From the NCBI RefSeq assembly GCF_013409205.1, contig NZ_JACCAE010000001.1, forward strand, positions 2,480,001-2,544,000: a stretch of DNA of 64,000 nucleotides, read 5' to 3'. The notes below the pieces were generated by a model. The model worked only from the letters and a program-made list of their open reading frames with translations. It was not told the origin of the DNA and did not search any database. Every line of letters begins with the position of its first letter. Position 1 is the first letter of the stretch. The translations under genes were made by a program, and so were the position numbers. The stretch comes from Janibacter cremeus (GTDB lineage Bacteria > Actinomycetota > Actinomycetes > Actinomycetales > Dermatophilaceae). Shown piece by piece: positions 19,969-29,033 of the stretch.

Positions 19969-21561
19969 ATGACCTCGGAGACCATCGCTGACCCAGAGCT
20001 GGACCCCACTGCGACGTACGCGGTCGACCCGAGCCGGGCCCGACGCCTCGCCGGTCGGGTCGTGGCCTCGCCCACGGCGGAGACCTTCACCAAGACCTCG
20101 CCGATGACCGGTGGACCGATCGCGGCGTTGCCACTGTCGACGAAGCAGGACGTCGCGCGCGCCATGGACGCCGCCCGTGCCGCACAGGGGCGCTGGGCCG
20201 CGACCCCCTTCGCAGAGCGGGCCCGCATCCTGCTGCGGTTCCACGACCTCGTCCTCGACAAGCAGGTCGACCTGCTCGACCTCATCCAGCTGGAGTCCGG
20301 CAAGACGCGGGTGCAGGCCTTCGAGGAGGTCGCCGACACCGCCATGGCCGCGCGCTACTACGCACGCACCGCGCAGGCCCACCTTCGGCCCAGGTCTGTG
20401 CAGGGTGCCCTGCCGGTCATCACCCAGACCCGCGTGCTGCACCACCCCAAGGGTGTCGTCGGCGTCGTCTCGCCGTGGAACTACCCGTTGAGCCTGTCCA
20501 TCACCGATGCCTTGCCGGCCCTCATGGCCGGCAATGCCGTCGTGCTGCGCCCGGACCAGCAGGGCTCGGTCACCGCGCTGGCCGCCGTGGAGCTGCTCGT
20601 ACGGGCCGGGCTGCCCGAGGGCGTCTTCCAGGTCGTCCTCGGCCGTGGTTCCGAGGCAGGCCAGGCGATCGTCGACTCGGCCGACTACGTCTGCTACACC
20701 GGCTCGACCGCGACGGGCCGCAAGGTCGCGCAGTCCGCGGCGGCCCGTCTCGTCTCCTTCAGCATGGAGCTCGGCGGCAAGAACTCCGTCTACATCGCCG
20801 ATGACGCCGATGTGGACAAGGCCGTCGAGGGTGCCGTGCGCGCCTGCTTCTCCAGCGCCGGCCAGCTGTGCATCTCCACCGAGCGCGTCATCGTCCACGA
20901 GGGCATCGCCGGCGAATTCGTCCCGCGCTTCGTCGCCGCCGTCAAGGCGATGACGTTGAGCACCGCGCTCGAGTACGGCCACGACATGGGCTCGCTGGTC
21001 GACCAGGGCCAGCTCGAGACGGTCACGGCGCACCTCGAGGACGCCGTGGCGAAGGGAGCGACCGTCCTGACCGGAGGCAAGCACCGCCCCGACGTCGGGC
21101 CCTACGTCTTCGAGCCGACGGTCCTCGAGGGAGTCACTGCCGCCATGGGCTGCCGCGACGAGGAGACCTTCGGTCCGTTGGTCTCGATCTACCGGGTGGC
21201 CGACGACGAGGCCGCGATCGCCCTGGCCAACGACACCGAGTACGGCCTGAACTCCTCTGTGTGGACCTCGGACGTGGCGCGTGGGCGTCGCATCGCAGAG
21301 CGCATCCGCACCGGCACGGTCAACATCAACGAGGGCTACGCCGCGACGTGGGCGTCGATGGGTGCCCCCATGGGCGGGATGAAGGACTCGGGCATGGGCC
21401 GTCGCCACGGCGCCGAGGGGATCCTGAAGTACACCGAGGCCCAGACGATCAGCGCCCAGTACGTCATGCCGATCGCACCCGCGTTCGGGATGAGCCACGC
21501 GGCCTACGGCAAGGTCATGACCGTCGGCCTGCGCGCCATGAAGATGCTGGGGATGAAGTGA
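19969..21561 (+). CDS. gabD2: Aldehyde dehydrogenase, succinate-semialdehyde dehydrogenase (GabD2) type
   Basis: 530 residues. The NAD(P) aldehyde dehydrogenase landmarks are SPWNYPLSLS (cofactor entrance), TGSTATGR, the general base Glu in SMELGGKN (about residue 266) and the nucleophile Cys in SSAGQLCIS (about 300). It best resembles succinate-semialdehyde dehydrogenase of the GabD2 group, which would feed the TCA cycle, but substrate specificity is inferred. The stop overlaps the GTG of the GMC oxidoreductase, so the two are co-translated. The encoded pair could work in sequence on an alcohol and its aldehyde. Confidence 0.9.
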   Translation: MTSETIADPELDPTATYAVDPSRARRLAGRVVASPTAETFTKTSPMTGGPIAALPLSTKQDVARAMDAARAAQGRWAATPFAERARILLRFHDLVLDKQVDLLDLIQLESGKTRVQAFEEVADTAMAARYYARTAQAHLRPRSVQGALPVITQTRVLHHPKGVVGVVSPWNYPLSLSITDALPALMAGNAVVLRPDQQGSVTALAAVELLVRAGLPEGVFQVVLGRGSEAGQAIVDSADYVCYTGSTATGRKVAQSAAARLVSFSMELGGKNSVYIADDADVDKAVEGAVRACFSSAGQLCISTERVIVHEGIAGEFVPRFVAAVKAMTLSTALEYGHDMGSLVDQGQLETVTAHLEDAVAKGATVLTGGKHRPDVGPYVFEPTVLEGVTAAMGCRDEETFGPLVSIYRVADDEAAIALANDTEYGLNSSVWTSDVARGRRIAERIRTGTVNINEGYAATWASMGAPMGGMKDSGMGRRHGAEGILKYTEAQTISAQYVMPIAPAFGMSHAAYGKVMTVGLRAMKMLGMK

Positions 21562-23366
21562 GCAGCAGCACCACGGCGCACGCTGCAGGCGTCGACAGCA
21601 GGGTGGACACGGATGTCCTCGTCATCGGATCCGGCTTCGGAGGTTCCGTCGCCGCCCTTCGCCTGAGCGAGAAGGGATACCGGGTCATGGTCCTGGAGGC
21701 CGGGCGCCGGTTCGAGGACGAGGACTTCGCGAAGACCAGCTGGGACCTGAAGAACTTCCTGTGGGCGCCCAAGGTGGGGTGCTACGGGATCCAGCGGATC
21801 CACATGCTCAAGGACGTGATGATCCTCGCCGGCGCGGGAGTGGGTGGCGGGTCGCTCAACTACGCCAACACCCTCTACGTGCCGCCGCCGGTCTTCTTCA
21901 CCGACCGGCAGTGGGGGCACATCACCGACTGGCAGTCCGAGCTGAAGCCGCACTACGACACGGCCAGCTCGATGCTCGGCGTCATGACCAACCCTTGCGA
22001 GGGGCCGGTCGAGGACGTCATGCGTGTGGCCGCTGCGGACATGGGCGTGCCCGACACCTTCGTCAAGACCCCGGTCGGGGTCTTCTTCGAGACGGACGAA
22101 GGGGGGCACGTCCCCGGCCGGACCGTCGCGGACCCGTACTTCGGCGGGGCCGGACCCGAGCGCACGATGTGCACCGAGTGCGGCAACTGCATGGTCGGCT
22201 GCCGGGTCGGTGCCAAGAACACCCTGATGAAGAACTACCTGGCGCTCGCCGAGCAGCTCGGCACCCAGATCCTGCCGATGCGCACCGTCACCCGGGTCGG
22301 GATCGTCCCCGGGACGGACGTCGACGGCCGGGAGATCTATCGCGTGCGCCACGAGGCAACCGACAAGCCGGGCGACAAGACTGCCCGCGTCACCACTGCG
22401 CGCCACGTCGTCGTCGCAGCTGGCACCTGGGGTACGCAGAACCTCCTGCACCGGATGAAGGACGACGGTGAACTGCCGCACGTCAGCGACACCCTCGGTC
22501 AGCTCACGCGCACCAACTCCGAAGCACTCGTCGGCGCCCTCACCGAGCGACCCCCGACCGGAGCGGACGACCTCACCAAGGGGGTCGCGATCACCACGTC
22601 CTTCCACCCGGACGAGGACACGCACATCGAGAACGTGCGCTACGGCAAGGGCTCGGACGCGATGGGCCTGCTCACCACACTCCTCGCCCCGCGCAAGACG
22701 GGACGGACCCCGCGCTTCGTCAAGCTGCTCGCGGCCCTGCCGACGCAGCTGCCGGCCCTGAAGGCATGGTTCCCGCCGGGCGTCCATTTCGCGGACAGCA
22801 CTGTCATCGGACTGGTCATGCAGAGCCTCGACAACTCGCTGACGACGTCCCTGCGCCGCAGCGCGCTCGGTGGCCGCCGCCTGACCTCGCGCCAGGGGCA
22901 CGGCGAGAAGAATCCGACCTACATCGAGGCCGGGCACCGGGGCATCAAGGTCATCGCGGACCGGCTGGCCGAGCGAGTCGGCATCGAGACCTTCGCCGGC
23001 GGCACGTGGAGCGAGGCCTTCGACATCCCGCTCACCGCCCACTTCCTCGGTGGCGTCGCGATCGGTGACTCCCCGGAGAAGGGGACCATCGACCCCTACC
23101 ACCGTCTGTGGGGCCACCCCGGGATCACGGTCAGCGACGGGTCCGCCGTCTCGGCGAACCTCGGGGTCAACCCGTCGTTGACGATCACCGCGCAGGCCGA
23201 GCGGGCCTTCTCGCTGTGGCCCAACGTCGGTGAGACCGATCCACGTCCAGCGCAGGGCGAGCCGTACCAGCGTCTGGAGCCGGTGGCGCCGCTTGTCCGT
23301 GCGGTGCAGGACTTCACGCACCCCAGTGCGAAGGTCAACCTCGGGATGCCGCACGTCGCTGTCTGA
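21558..23366 (+). CDS. GMC-family flavin oxidoreductase, ChoD-like
   Basis: 602 residues from GTG 21558 in a GTGA overlap. The FAD motif VLVIGSGFGGSVAALRLSEKG starts near residue 18. A Cys-rich block C-T-E-C-G-N-C-M-V-G-C (about residues 205-215) is typical of the ChoD/cholesterol-oxidase-like actinobacterial branch and may hold a cluster or disulfides. The C-terminal GMC block ends GVNPSLTITAQAERA. M. tuberculosis choD lies next to guaB3, which supports orthology. Use of a sterol is not proven; the family oxidises alcohols. No signal peptide is visible. Confidence 0.87.
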   Translation: MSSSTTAHAAGVDSRVDTDVLVIGSGFGGSVAALRLSEKGYRVMVLEAGRRFEDEDFAKTSWDLKNFLWAPKVGCYGIQRIHMLKDVMILAGAGVGGGSLNYANTLYVPPPVFFTDRQWGHITDWQSELKPHYDTASSMLGVMTNPCEGPVEDVMRVAAADMGVPDTFVKTPVGVFFETDEGGHVPGRTVADPYFGGAGPERTMCTECGNCMVGCRVGAKNTLMKNYLALAEQLGTQILPMRTVTRVGIVPGTDVDGREIYRVRHEATDKPGDKTARVTTARHVVVAAGTWGTQNLLHRMKDDGELPHVSDTLGQLTRTNSEALVGALTERPPTGADDLTKGVAITTSFHPDEDTHIENVRYGKGSDAMGLLTTLLAPRKTGRTPRFVKLLAALPTQLPALKAWFPPGVHFADSTVIGLVMQSLDNSLTTSLRRSALGGRRLTSRQGHGEKNPTYIEAGHRGIKVIADRLAERVGIETFAGGTWSEAFDIPLTAHFLGGVAIGDSPEKGTIDPYHRLWGHPGITVSDGSAVSANLGVNPSLTITAQAERAFSLWPNVGETDPRPAQGEPYQRLEPVAPLVRAVQDFTHPSAKVNLGMPHVAV

Positions 23367-23421
23367 GGTTTCGCAGCGGGCGGCGTGCAGGGCTGCGTCC
23401 GGGTGACCCGGATCGCAGACG

Positions 23422-23427
23422 TAGCCT
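23422..23427 (+). promoter_or_regulatory. Leaderless -10 of the SURF1 gene
   Basis: TAGCCT, seven bases, then GTG at 23435; no Shine-Dalgarno. Confidence 0.65.
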
Positions 23428-23434
23428 TGAGGAC

Positions 23435-24187
23435 GTGCTCCGGACCGCTCTTCGCCCTCGCTTTCTGGGGCTGCTCGCCCTGGCGCTGGTGATGGGCGTC
23501 GTATTCATCATCGCCGGTCGGTGGCAATGGTCGGTCGCGCACGACGAGGCCCGGGCCGACGCGGTGCGCGAGATCCAGGACCGTCCGGTCGTCGCGCTGG
23601 AGGACTTCATGGAGCCCCTCGAGGACTTCCCCGACGGCGGGTCCGGCCAGCGGGTGACGACGACCGGCGAGTACACCGGCGACCAGGTCCTGGTGGTCGG
23701 TCGCCTGCTGAAGGACCAGCCCGGTGCCTGGGTCCTCGACCGCTTCGTCGTGGCCGGGACCGGCGCCAACCTCGCCGTGGTGCGGGGGTGGATTCCGAAG
23801 GGGGAGGACCCGCCCCCGGCCCCGAAGGGCACCATCGAGCTCCTCGGCTCGTTGGCACCCAAGGAAGCACCCGACGAGGGTGTCGGGCTCGCCGACGGCG
23901 AGATGACCTCGGTGGACATCGCCAAGCTGGTCAACGTCTGGCCGGGCGAGATCTACAACGGGTTCGCGTTCGCTCTCAGTGAGGACGGACGCGAGCAGGT
24001 CGAGGGGGTCGAGCGGGTCCCACCGCCGTTACCGGACACGTCGCTGCAGTGGCGCAACGCCATGTACGCGTTCCAGTGGTGGCTGTTCGCGGCGTTCCCG
24101 CTGTGGATGTGGACGAAGATGGTGCGTCAGGCGGCGCGCCGTGACTTAGCGGCCGAGGCCGTGGAGAGCAAGGAGCACGTGACGTGA
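23435..24187 (+). CDS. SURF1-family cytochrome oxidase assembly protein
   Basis: 250 residues with the SURF1 layout: one TM helix at the N-terminus (LGLLALALVMGVVFIIAGRWQW, ending in the conserved G-R-W-Q-W), a periplasmic-side domain with the RGWIPKG motif (about residue 117), and a second TM helix near residues 208-228 (NAMYAFQWWLFAAFPLWMW). SURF1 helps insert heme a into cytochrome c oxidase subunit I. The end overlaps the DUF3817 gene start. The oxidase genes are not in the window. Confidence 0.92.
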   Translation: MLRTALRPRFLGLLALALVMGVVFIIAGRWQWSVAHDEARADAVREIQDRPVVALEDFMEPLEDFPDGGSGQRVTTTGEYTGDQVLVVGRLLKDQPGAWVLDRFVVAGTGANLAVVRGWIPKGEDPPPAPKGTIELLGSLAPKEAPDEGVGLADGEMTSVDIAKLVNVWPGEIYNGFAFALSEDGREQVEGVERVPPPLPDTSLQWRNAMYAFQWWLFAAFPLWMWTKMVRQAARRDLAAEAVESKEHVT

Positions 24188-24531
24188 GCACGCACGACAA
24201 GCAGGCAGCAGTCAGCGCCGACCCGCGGGCGATCGCGGGCGGGTTGTCCTTCTTCCGGGTGAGCGCGATCGTCGCCGGTCTGGCGATGTTCGTCCTCATC
24301 CTCGAGATGGTCCTGAAGTACGGCTTCGACAACGACGTGCTCGCCTGGTGGTCGCCGGTGCACGGCCTGATCTTCATGGTCTTCGCCGTCGCCACGGCCA
24401 ATCTCGGCTTCAAGGTCGCTTGGTCGGTCGGCCGGATGATCGCGATCCTGCTGCTCGCGTGCATCCCCTTCGTCGCCTTCGTGGAGGAGCGTCGCGTCGT
24501 CCGTGAGGTCACCCCACTCACCCACCCCTGA
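24184..24531 (+). CDS. DUF3817 integral membrane protein
   Basis: 115 residues from GTG 24184 with three hydrophobic helices (about residues 24-45, 58-75 and 80-99). The segment FFRVSAIVAGLAMFVLILEM and the WWSPVHGLIFMVF block identify DUF3817, a small membrane family often adjacent to SURF1 or cytochrome oxidase genes. It is translationally coupled to SURF1 by a four-base overlap, so a part in oxidase assembly is possible. No direct functional motif is visible. Confidence 0.85.
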   Translation: MSTHDKQAAVSADPRAIAGGLSFFRVSAIVAGLAMFVLILEMVLKYGFDNDVLAWWSPVHGLIFMVFAVATANLGFKVAWSVGRMIAILLLACIPFVAFVEERRVVREVTPLTHP

Positions 24532-24572
24532 TATGAAGTGCTGCTGGCTCTAGTTCGTAGGGGAGGGGCCGG

Positions 24573-24578
24573 TAACCT
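24573..24578 (+). promoter_or_regulatory. Leaderless -10 of guaA
   Basis: TAACCT then GTCCGC and GTG at 24585; no Shine-Dalgarno. Confidence 0.7.
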
Positions 24579-24584
24579 GTCCGC

Positions 24585-26159
24585 GTGACGGATTCGCTCA
24601 AGACCTCCCCGGTCCTCGTCGTCGACTACGGCGCCCAGTACGCCCAGCTCATCGCCCGTCGAGTGCGTGAGGCCAACATCTACAGCGAGGTCGTGCCGCA
24701 CACGATGTCGGCGGCCGACGTCCTCGCCAAGGGCCCGGCTGCGGTCATCCTCTCCGGCGGACCCTCCTCCGTCTACGCGCAGGACGCTCCCGGTCTGGAC
24801 GGCGACCTGCTGGAGGCCGGGGTCCCGGTCTTCGGCATGTGCTACGGCTTCCAGGCGATGGTCAGGGCCCTCGGCGGGACGGTCGAGCGGACCGGGCTGA
24901 GCGAGTACGGCTCGACCCGGGCGCAGGTCAGCCATCAGGACTCGACCCTCTTCACCGACCAGCCCGCCGAGCAGTCGGTGTGGATGAGCCATGGTGACTC
25001 CGTGACCGAGGCGCCCGCGGGCATGCGCGTCACGGCGAGCACGTCCGGGGCACCGGTGGCGGCCTTCGAGGACGACGAGCGACGCCTGTACGGCGTGCAG
25101 TGGCACCCGGAGGTCATGCACTCCACCTTCGGCCAGAACGTCCTGGAGAACTTCCTGCGCCGAGGGGCGGGCCTCGAAGCGGACTGGACCGCCGACAACG
25201 TCGTCGACGAGCAGGTCGCGATCATCCGCGAGACCGTCGGACAGGACCGGGTGCTGTGCGGCCTGTCCGGGGGCGTCGACTCCTCCGTGGCTGCGGCGCT
25301 CGTGCAGCGTGCCGTCGGTGAGCAGCTCACCTGCGTCTTCGTCGACCACGGTCTGCTGCGTCAGGGCGAGGCGGAGCAGGTGGAGCAGGACTTCGTCACG
25401 GCGACCGGGGTCAAACTCGTCGTCGTCGACGCGAGGGACCAGTTCCTGGGGGCGCTCGCGGGCGTGAGCGACCCGGAGGAGAAGCGCAAGATCATCGGGC
25501 GCGAGTTCATCCGCGTCTTCGAGCAGGCAGCGCGGGACGTCGTCGGCAGCGGTGACGACGAGCACCCGGTCAAGTGGCTCGTGCAGGGCACGCTCTACCC
25601 GGACGTGGTCGAGTCCGGCGGCGGCTCCGGCGCGGCCAACATCAAGTCCCACCACAACGTGGGCGGCCTGCCCGACGATCTGCAGTTCAAGCTGATCGAG
25701 CCGCTGCGTGCCCTCTTCAAGGACGAGGTGCGCCAGGTCGGGCGTGAGCTCGGCGTCCCCGACGAGATCGTCGACCGCCAGCCCTTCCCGGGACCGGGTC
25801 TGGGCATCCGGATCATCGGCGAGGTCACCGAGCACAACCTCGACATCCTGCGCCGAGCCGACGCCGTCGCCCGGGAGGAGCTGACCGCGGCCGGCCTCGA
25901 CCAGCAGATCTGGCAGTGCCCGGTCGTCCTCCTCGCCGACGTGCGCTCGGTCGGCGTCCAGGGGGACGGTCGCACCTACGGTCACCCGATCGTCCTGCGC
26001 CCGGTCTCCTCCGAGGACGCGATGACCGCCGACTGGACCCGCGTCCCCGGTGACGTGCTCGCCCAGATCTCCAACCGGATCACCAACGAGGTCGCAGAGG
26101 TCAATCGCGTCGTCCTCGACGTCACGAGCAAACCGCCGGGCACCATCGAGTGGGAGTGA
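24585..26159 (+). CDS. guaA: GMP synthase (glutamine-hydrolysing)
   Basis: 524 residues. The class I glutamine amidotransferase domain comes first, with nucleophile Cys in FGMCYGFQ (about residue 86) and His-x-Glu in WHPEVMH. The ATP-pyrophosphatase domain follows with the P-loop LSGGVDSSV (about residues 227-235). The C-terminal dimerisation domain ends in the conserved KPPGTIEWE. It aminates XMP to GMP, completing the path begun by GuaB. A plsC-like gene begins eight bases after the stop. Confidence 0.98.
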   Translation: MTDSLKTSPVLVVDYGAQYAQLIARRVREANIYSEVVPHTMSAADVLAKGPAAVILSGGPSSVYAQDAPGLDGDLLEAGVPVFGMCYGFQAMVRALGGTVERTGLSEYGSTRAQVSHQDSTLFTDQPAEQSVWMSHGDSVTEAPAGMRVTASTSGAPVAAFEDDERRLYGVQWHPEVMHSTFGQNVLENFLRRGAGLEADWTADNVVDEQVAIIRETVGQDRVLCGLSGGVDSSVAAALVQRAVGEQLTCVFVDHGLLRQGEAEQVEQDFVTATGVKLVVVDARDQFLGALAGVSDPEEKRKIIGREFIRVFEQAARDVVGSGDDEHPVKWLVQGTLYPDVVESGGGSGAANIKSHHNVGGLPDDLQFKLIEPLRALFKDEVRQVGRELGVPDEIVDRQPFPGPGLGIRIIGEVTEHNLDILRRADAVAREELTAAGLDQQIWQCPVVLLADVRSVGVQGDGRTYGHPIVLRPVSSEDAMTADWTRVPGDVLAQISNRITNEVAEVNRVVLDVTSKPPGTIEWE

Positions 26160-26166
26160 GGTCCTG

Positions 26167-26874
26167 ATGGCAGGCATCGCGATCAGGGTGGGGGAGTGGC
26201 TGCTGCGTCGGGTTCTCGTCGGTCCGCCGCTGAAGGCCTACCTGCGACTCGAGGTCGAGGGGCGCGAGCACGTGCCCGCGACCGGTCCGGTGATCATCGC
26301 CAGCAACCACCTCAGCTTCGTCGACTCGATGGTGATCCCGCTGGCCACGGGCCGCAAGGTCGGCTTCCTCGGCAAGGCCGAGTACCTGCAGGGCACCGGC
26401 CTCCTCGGATGGGTCAAGCGACTGTGGTTCGGTGAGTTCGGCGGGATGATCCCCGTGGACCGCTCCGACGCGAAGGCCGCGGCGCGCTCGCTCGAGCTCG
26501 CCGAGGCGCACCTGGCGGCACAGGGTGCCTTCGCCATCTACCCGGAGGGCACACGCAGCCGGGACGGCATGCTGCACAAGGGACGCACCGGCGTCGGTCG
26601 TCTCGCGGTGGCCTCCCGCGCCCCGGTGGTCCCCTGCGCGCTCATCGGCACGGACCGGGCCCAGCCGGCCGGGACGAGGGGCCTGCGCCCGCACAAGGTC
26701 ACCGTGCGCTTCGCTGCGCCGGTCGACGTCGCCGCCCTCGAGGCCGAGCTGGTCAAGGGCAAGTTGCTGCGGGCGATCACCGACGAGACCATGGACGCCA
26801 TCGCGCAGCGGTCGGGACAGCCGCGCAGCAGCGAGTACGCAGCGCGTCCCGGCACCAGTGCCCCGTTAGGGTGA
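26167..26874 (+). CDS. 1-acyl-sn-glycerol-3-phosphate acyltransferase-like protein (PlsC family)
   Basis: 235 residues from ATG 26167. The acyltransferase motifs are NHLSFVD (H-x4-D, about residues 44-50), GGMIPVDR, the EGTRSRDG block (about 126-133) and a VVPCALIG motif near 155. It transfers an acyl chain to lysophosphatidic acid or a related lysophospholipid at the inner membrane face. It lies directly after guaA, and its stop codon overlaps the murT -10 element. Its lipid substrate is inferred. Confidence 0.9.
   Translation: MAGIAIRVGEWLLRRVLVGPPLKAYLRLEVEGREHVPATGPVIIASNHLSFVDSMVIPLATGRKVGFLGKAEYLQGTGLLGWVKRLWFGEFGGMIPVDRSDAKAAARSLELAEAHLAAQGAFAIYPEGTRSRDGMLHKGRTGVGRLAVASRAPVVPCALIGTDRAQPAGTRGLRPHKVTVRFAAPVDVAALEAELVKGKLLRAITDETMDAIAQRSGQPRSSEYAARPGTSAPLG
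26867..26872 (+). promoter_or_regulatory. Leaderless -10 of murT
   Basis: TAGGGT then GATCCG and GTG at 26879. The last T of the hexamer is the first base of the TGA stop of the upstream acyltransferase. Confidence 0.7.
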
Positions 26875-26878
26875 TCCG

Positions 26879-28213
26879 GTGCTGAGAACGACGATCGCCA
26901 CCCTTGCCGGCAAGGCGGCCCGACGCGCAGCCCGTCTGAAGGGCGGTGGCGCCGGGGGTTCTGCGCTGCCCGGGCTCGTCGCGGAGAAGATCGACCCGGC
27001 GTTCCTCGCCCACACCCTCGCTGATGTGCCGGGTGGCATCGTCGTCGTCTCCGGGACGAACGGCAAGACGACGACCACCAAGATGCTCGTCGCCATCCTG
27101 CGCGCCCACGGCAAGCGGGTCTTCACCAACGCCACCGGGAGCAACTTCACCCGGGGGGTCATCTCCGCGATGCTCGCCGAGATGCCCTTGCGGGGCGGAC
27201 TGGAGGCCGACATCGCCGTCCTCGAGCTCGACGAGGCGCACGCCCTCCACTTCGGTCGCGCCGTCGCACCCACCCACGCGCTCCTGCTCAACGTCGCCCG
27301 TGACCAGCTCGACCGCTTTGCCGAGATCGACCACACGGCGCGCCTACTGACCCAACTGGCCGCGATGACCACGGACGGGGTAGTGCTCAACCGGGATGAC
27401 CCCTTCGTCAACCGCATCGCCACCACCCTCGCGCCGGACGTCGACGTCACCTGGTTCGGCCTGGACGCGTCGGTCGCCGACCGCATCGGCGAGCTGTCCG
27501 AGCACGACTCGCGGGAGCAGGAGGACTTCGCCCCGCCGGCCGCCGGTGAGTGCGACGGCCTACTGGCGCCGATCGACGAGGAGTCGCTGCGGATCACCTT
27601 CGGCGCGGCGGGTGAAGGGGGCGCCCTCGGTCCCGTGACCCTGCGTCAGCGCGGTCTGGCCGCGATGATCAACGCCACCGCGGCGAGCGCGAGTGCCAAG
27701 CACCTGCTCGGTGCCGGGTTCCGCCACGAGGCCACCGAGCAGGCGCTGCGCACGGTCGCGCCCCCCTTCGGCCGGGGAGAGGTCATCGACGTCGACGGGA
27801 CACCGCTCGACCTCGTCCTGGTCAAGAACCCGGCCGGCTTCACCGTCGCGCTGAGCACCTACGCGAGCACGCCGGCCGCGACGATGATCGCCATCAACGA
27901 CGACTACGCGGACGGTCGGGACGTCTCCTGGCTCTACGACGTCAGCTTCGAGTCCCTGCGGGCGAAGGGGGTGGCCCTCACCTCCGGGGTGCGCGGCTGG
28001 GACATGGCGCTGCGCCTGCAGTACGACGACGTGCCCGTCGCCGCGACCGAGACCGACCTGGCGAGGGCTCTGACGACCTTCCTCGCCGACCACGAGGGTG
28101 AGCCGAAACGCATCTTCACCTCCTACACCGCGATGCTCGCGCTGCGCCGGATGCTCGGTGAACGCTACGACCTGCCCGAGATGGGCGTCGACGCCCCCGA
28201 GGCGAAGGGATGA
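26879..28213 (+). CDS. murT: MurT, lipid II isoglutaminyl synthase ligase subunit
   Basis: 444 residues, Mur-ligase fold. The ATP motif is GTNGKTTTTKM (about residues 60-70) and the C-terminal DUF1727 region follows (LVKNPAGFTVAL block near 320). With GatD it amidates the alpha-carboxylate of D-Glu in lipid II. The Staphylococcus aureus enzyme has a Cys4 zinc ribbon in the central domain; this protein has only one Cys (in AGECDG), so the ribbon is absent. The gene overlaps gatD by an ATGA junction. Confidence 0.93.
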   Translation: MLRTTIATLAGKAARRAARLKGGGAGGSALPGLVAEKIDPAFLAHTLADVPGGIVVVSGTNGKTTTTKMLVAILRAHGKRVFTNATGSNFTRGVISAMLAEMPLRGGLEADIAVLELDEAHALHFGRAVAPTHALLLNVARDQLDRFAEIDHTARLLTQLAAMTTDGVVLNRDDPFVNRIATTLAPDVDVTWFGLDASVADRIGELSEHDSREQEDFAPPAAGECDGLLAPIDEESLRITFGAAGEGGALGPVTLRQRGLAAMINATAASASAKHLLGAGFRHEATEQALRTVAPPFGRGEVIDVDGTPLDLVLVKNPAGFTVALSTYASTPAATMIAINDDYADGRDVSWLYDVSFESLRAKGVALTSGVRGWDMALRLQYDDVPVAATETDLARALTTFLADHEGEPKRIFTSYTAMLALRRMLGERYDLPEMGVDAPEAKG

Positions 28214-29031
28214 GGGGCATGAGCAACGTCGGACCACACGACCCCCGCGACGTCACGATCCTCGGGGAGCCGGCCGCCTCCGACCGGCCCGCCGACCCCG
28301 GCAACGAGGGCAAGGGTGAGATCCACCTGGTGCACATGTACCCGCGCGAGATGAGCATCTACGGCGACCTCGGCAACACGCGTTGCCTGGCCGCGCGCAT
28401 CCGGCGACACGGCTACGTGCCGGTGGTGCACCAGCACCACCCCGGGCAGCCCCTGCCGGAGACCATTCACCTCGTGGTCGGGGGTGGCGGCCAGGACTCC
28501 GGGCAGGTCACCGTCGAGCAGGACCTTCAGCGCCGGGCCGACCGGCTGCGGGCCCTGGCCGCCGAGGGTGTGCCAATGCTCATGATCTGCGGGATGTATC
28601 AGCTCTTCGGGCGTTCCTTCGTCACCGTCGAGGGCAAACGTGTGCCCGGCCTGGGCATCCTGGACGTGACCACGCAGGGCAACACGACCCGCATGATCGG
28701 GCCGGTGGTGCTCTCCACGGACTTCGGTGACGTCGTCGGCTACGAGAACCACTCCGGGGCAACGGTGCTCGGCCAGGGGCAGGATCCCTTCGGTCGGGTC
28801 AGGCACGGCCAGGGCAACAACGACTCCGACGGCACCGAGGGTGCCGTCACCGGGCACGTCATCGGCTCCTACCTCCACGGCCCGATCCTGCCGGCCAACC
28901 CACGGCTCGCCGACGCCCTCATCGGGTGGTCGGCCGGGCTGGCGACCGGTCGGGACTTCGAGCCCGAAGAGCTCGACGACGAGGTGGCCGCTCAGGCGCA
29001 CGCCCGGCAGGTGGCACGCCTGCTGGGCTGA
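28210..29031 (+). CDS. gatD: GatD, glutaminase subunit of lipid II isoglutaminyl synthase
   Basis: 273 residues from ATG 28210, four-base overlap with murT; an ATG at 28219 is possible. The class I amidotransferase-like fold has its nucleophile Cys in MLMICGMYQLFG (about residue 130) and His in GSYLHGPIL (about 220). It releases ammonia from glutamine for MurT in the cytoplasm. The first 35 residues are poorly conserved and precede the usual start EIHLVHMYPREMSIYGD. Confidence 0.94.
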   Translation: MRGMSNVGPHDPRDVTILGEPAASDRPADPGNEGKGEIHLVHMYPREMSIYGDLGNTRCLAARIRRHGYVPVVHQHHPGQPLPETIHLVVGGGGQDSGQVTVEQDLQRRADRLRALAAEGVPMLMICGMYQLFGRSFVTVEGKRVPGLGILDVTTQGNTTRMIGPVVLSTDFGDVVGYENHSGATVLGQGQDPFGRVRHGQGNNDSDGTEGAVTGHVIGSYLHGPILPANPRLADALIGWSAGLATGRDFEPEELDDEVAAQAHARQVARLLG

Positions 29032-29033
29032 TC

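Noticed and set aside
18712..21498. A 928-codon open frame opposite guaB3 and gabD2
   Set aside because: Low-complexity Arg/Gly/Asp/Val composition and no domain; both plus-strand genes are clear.
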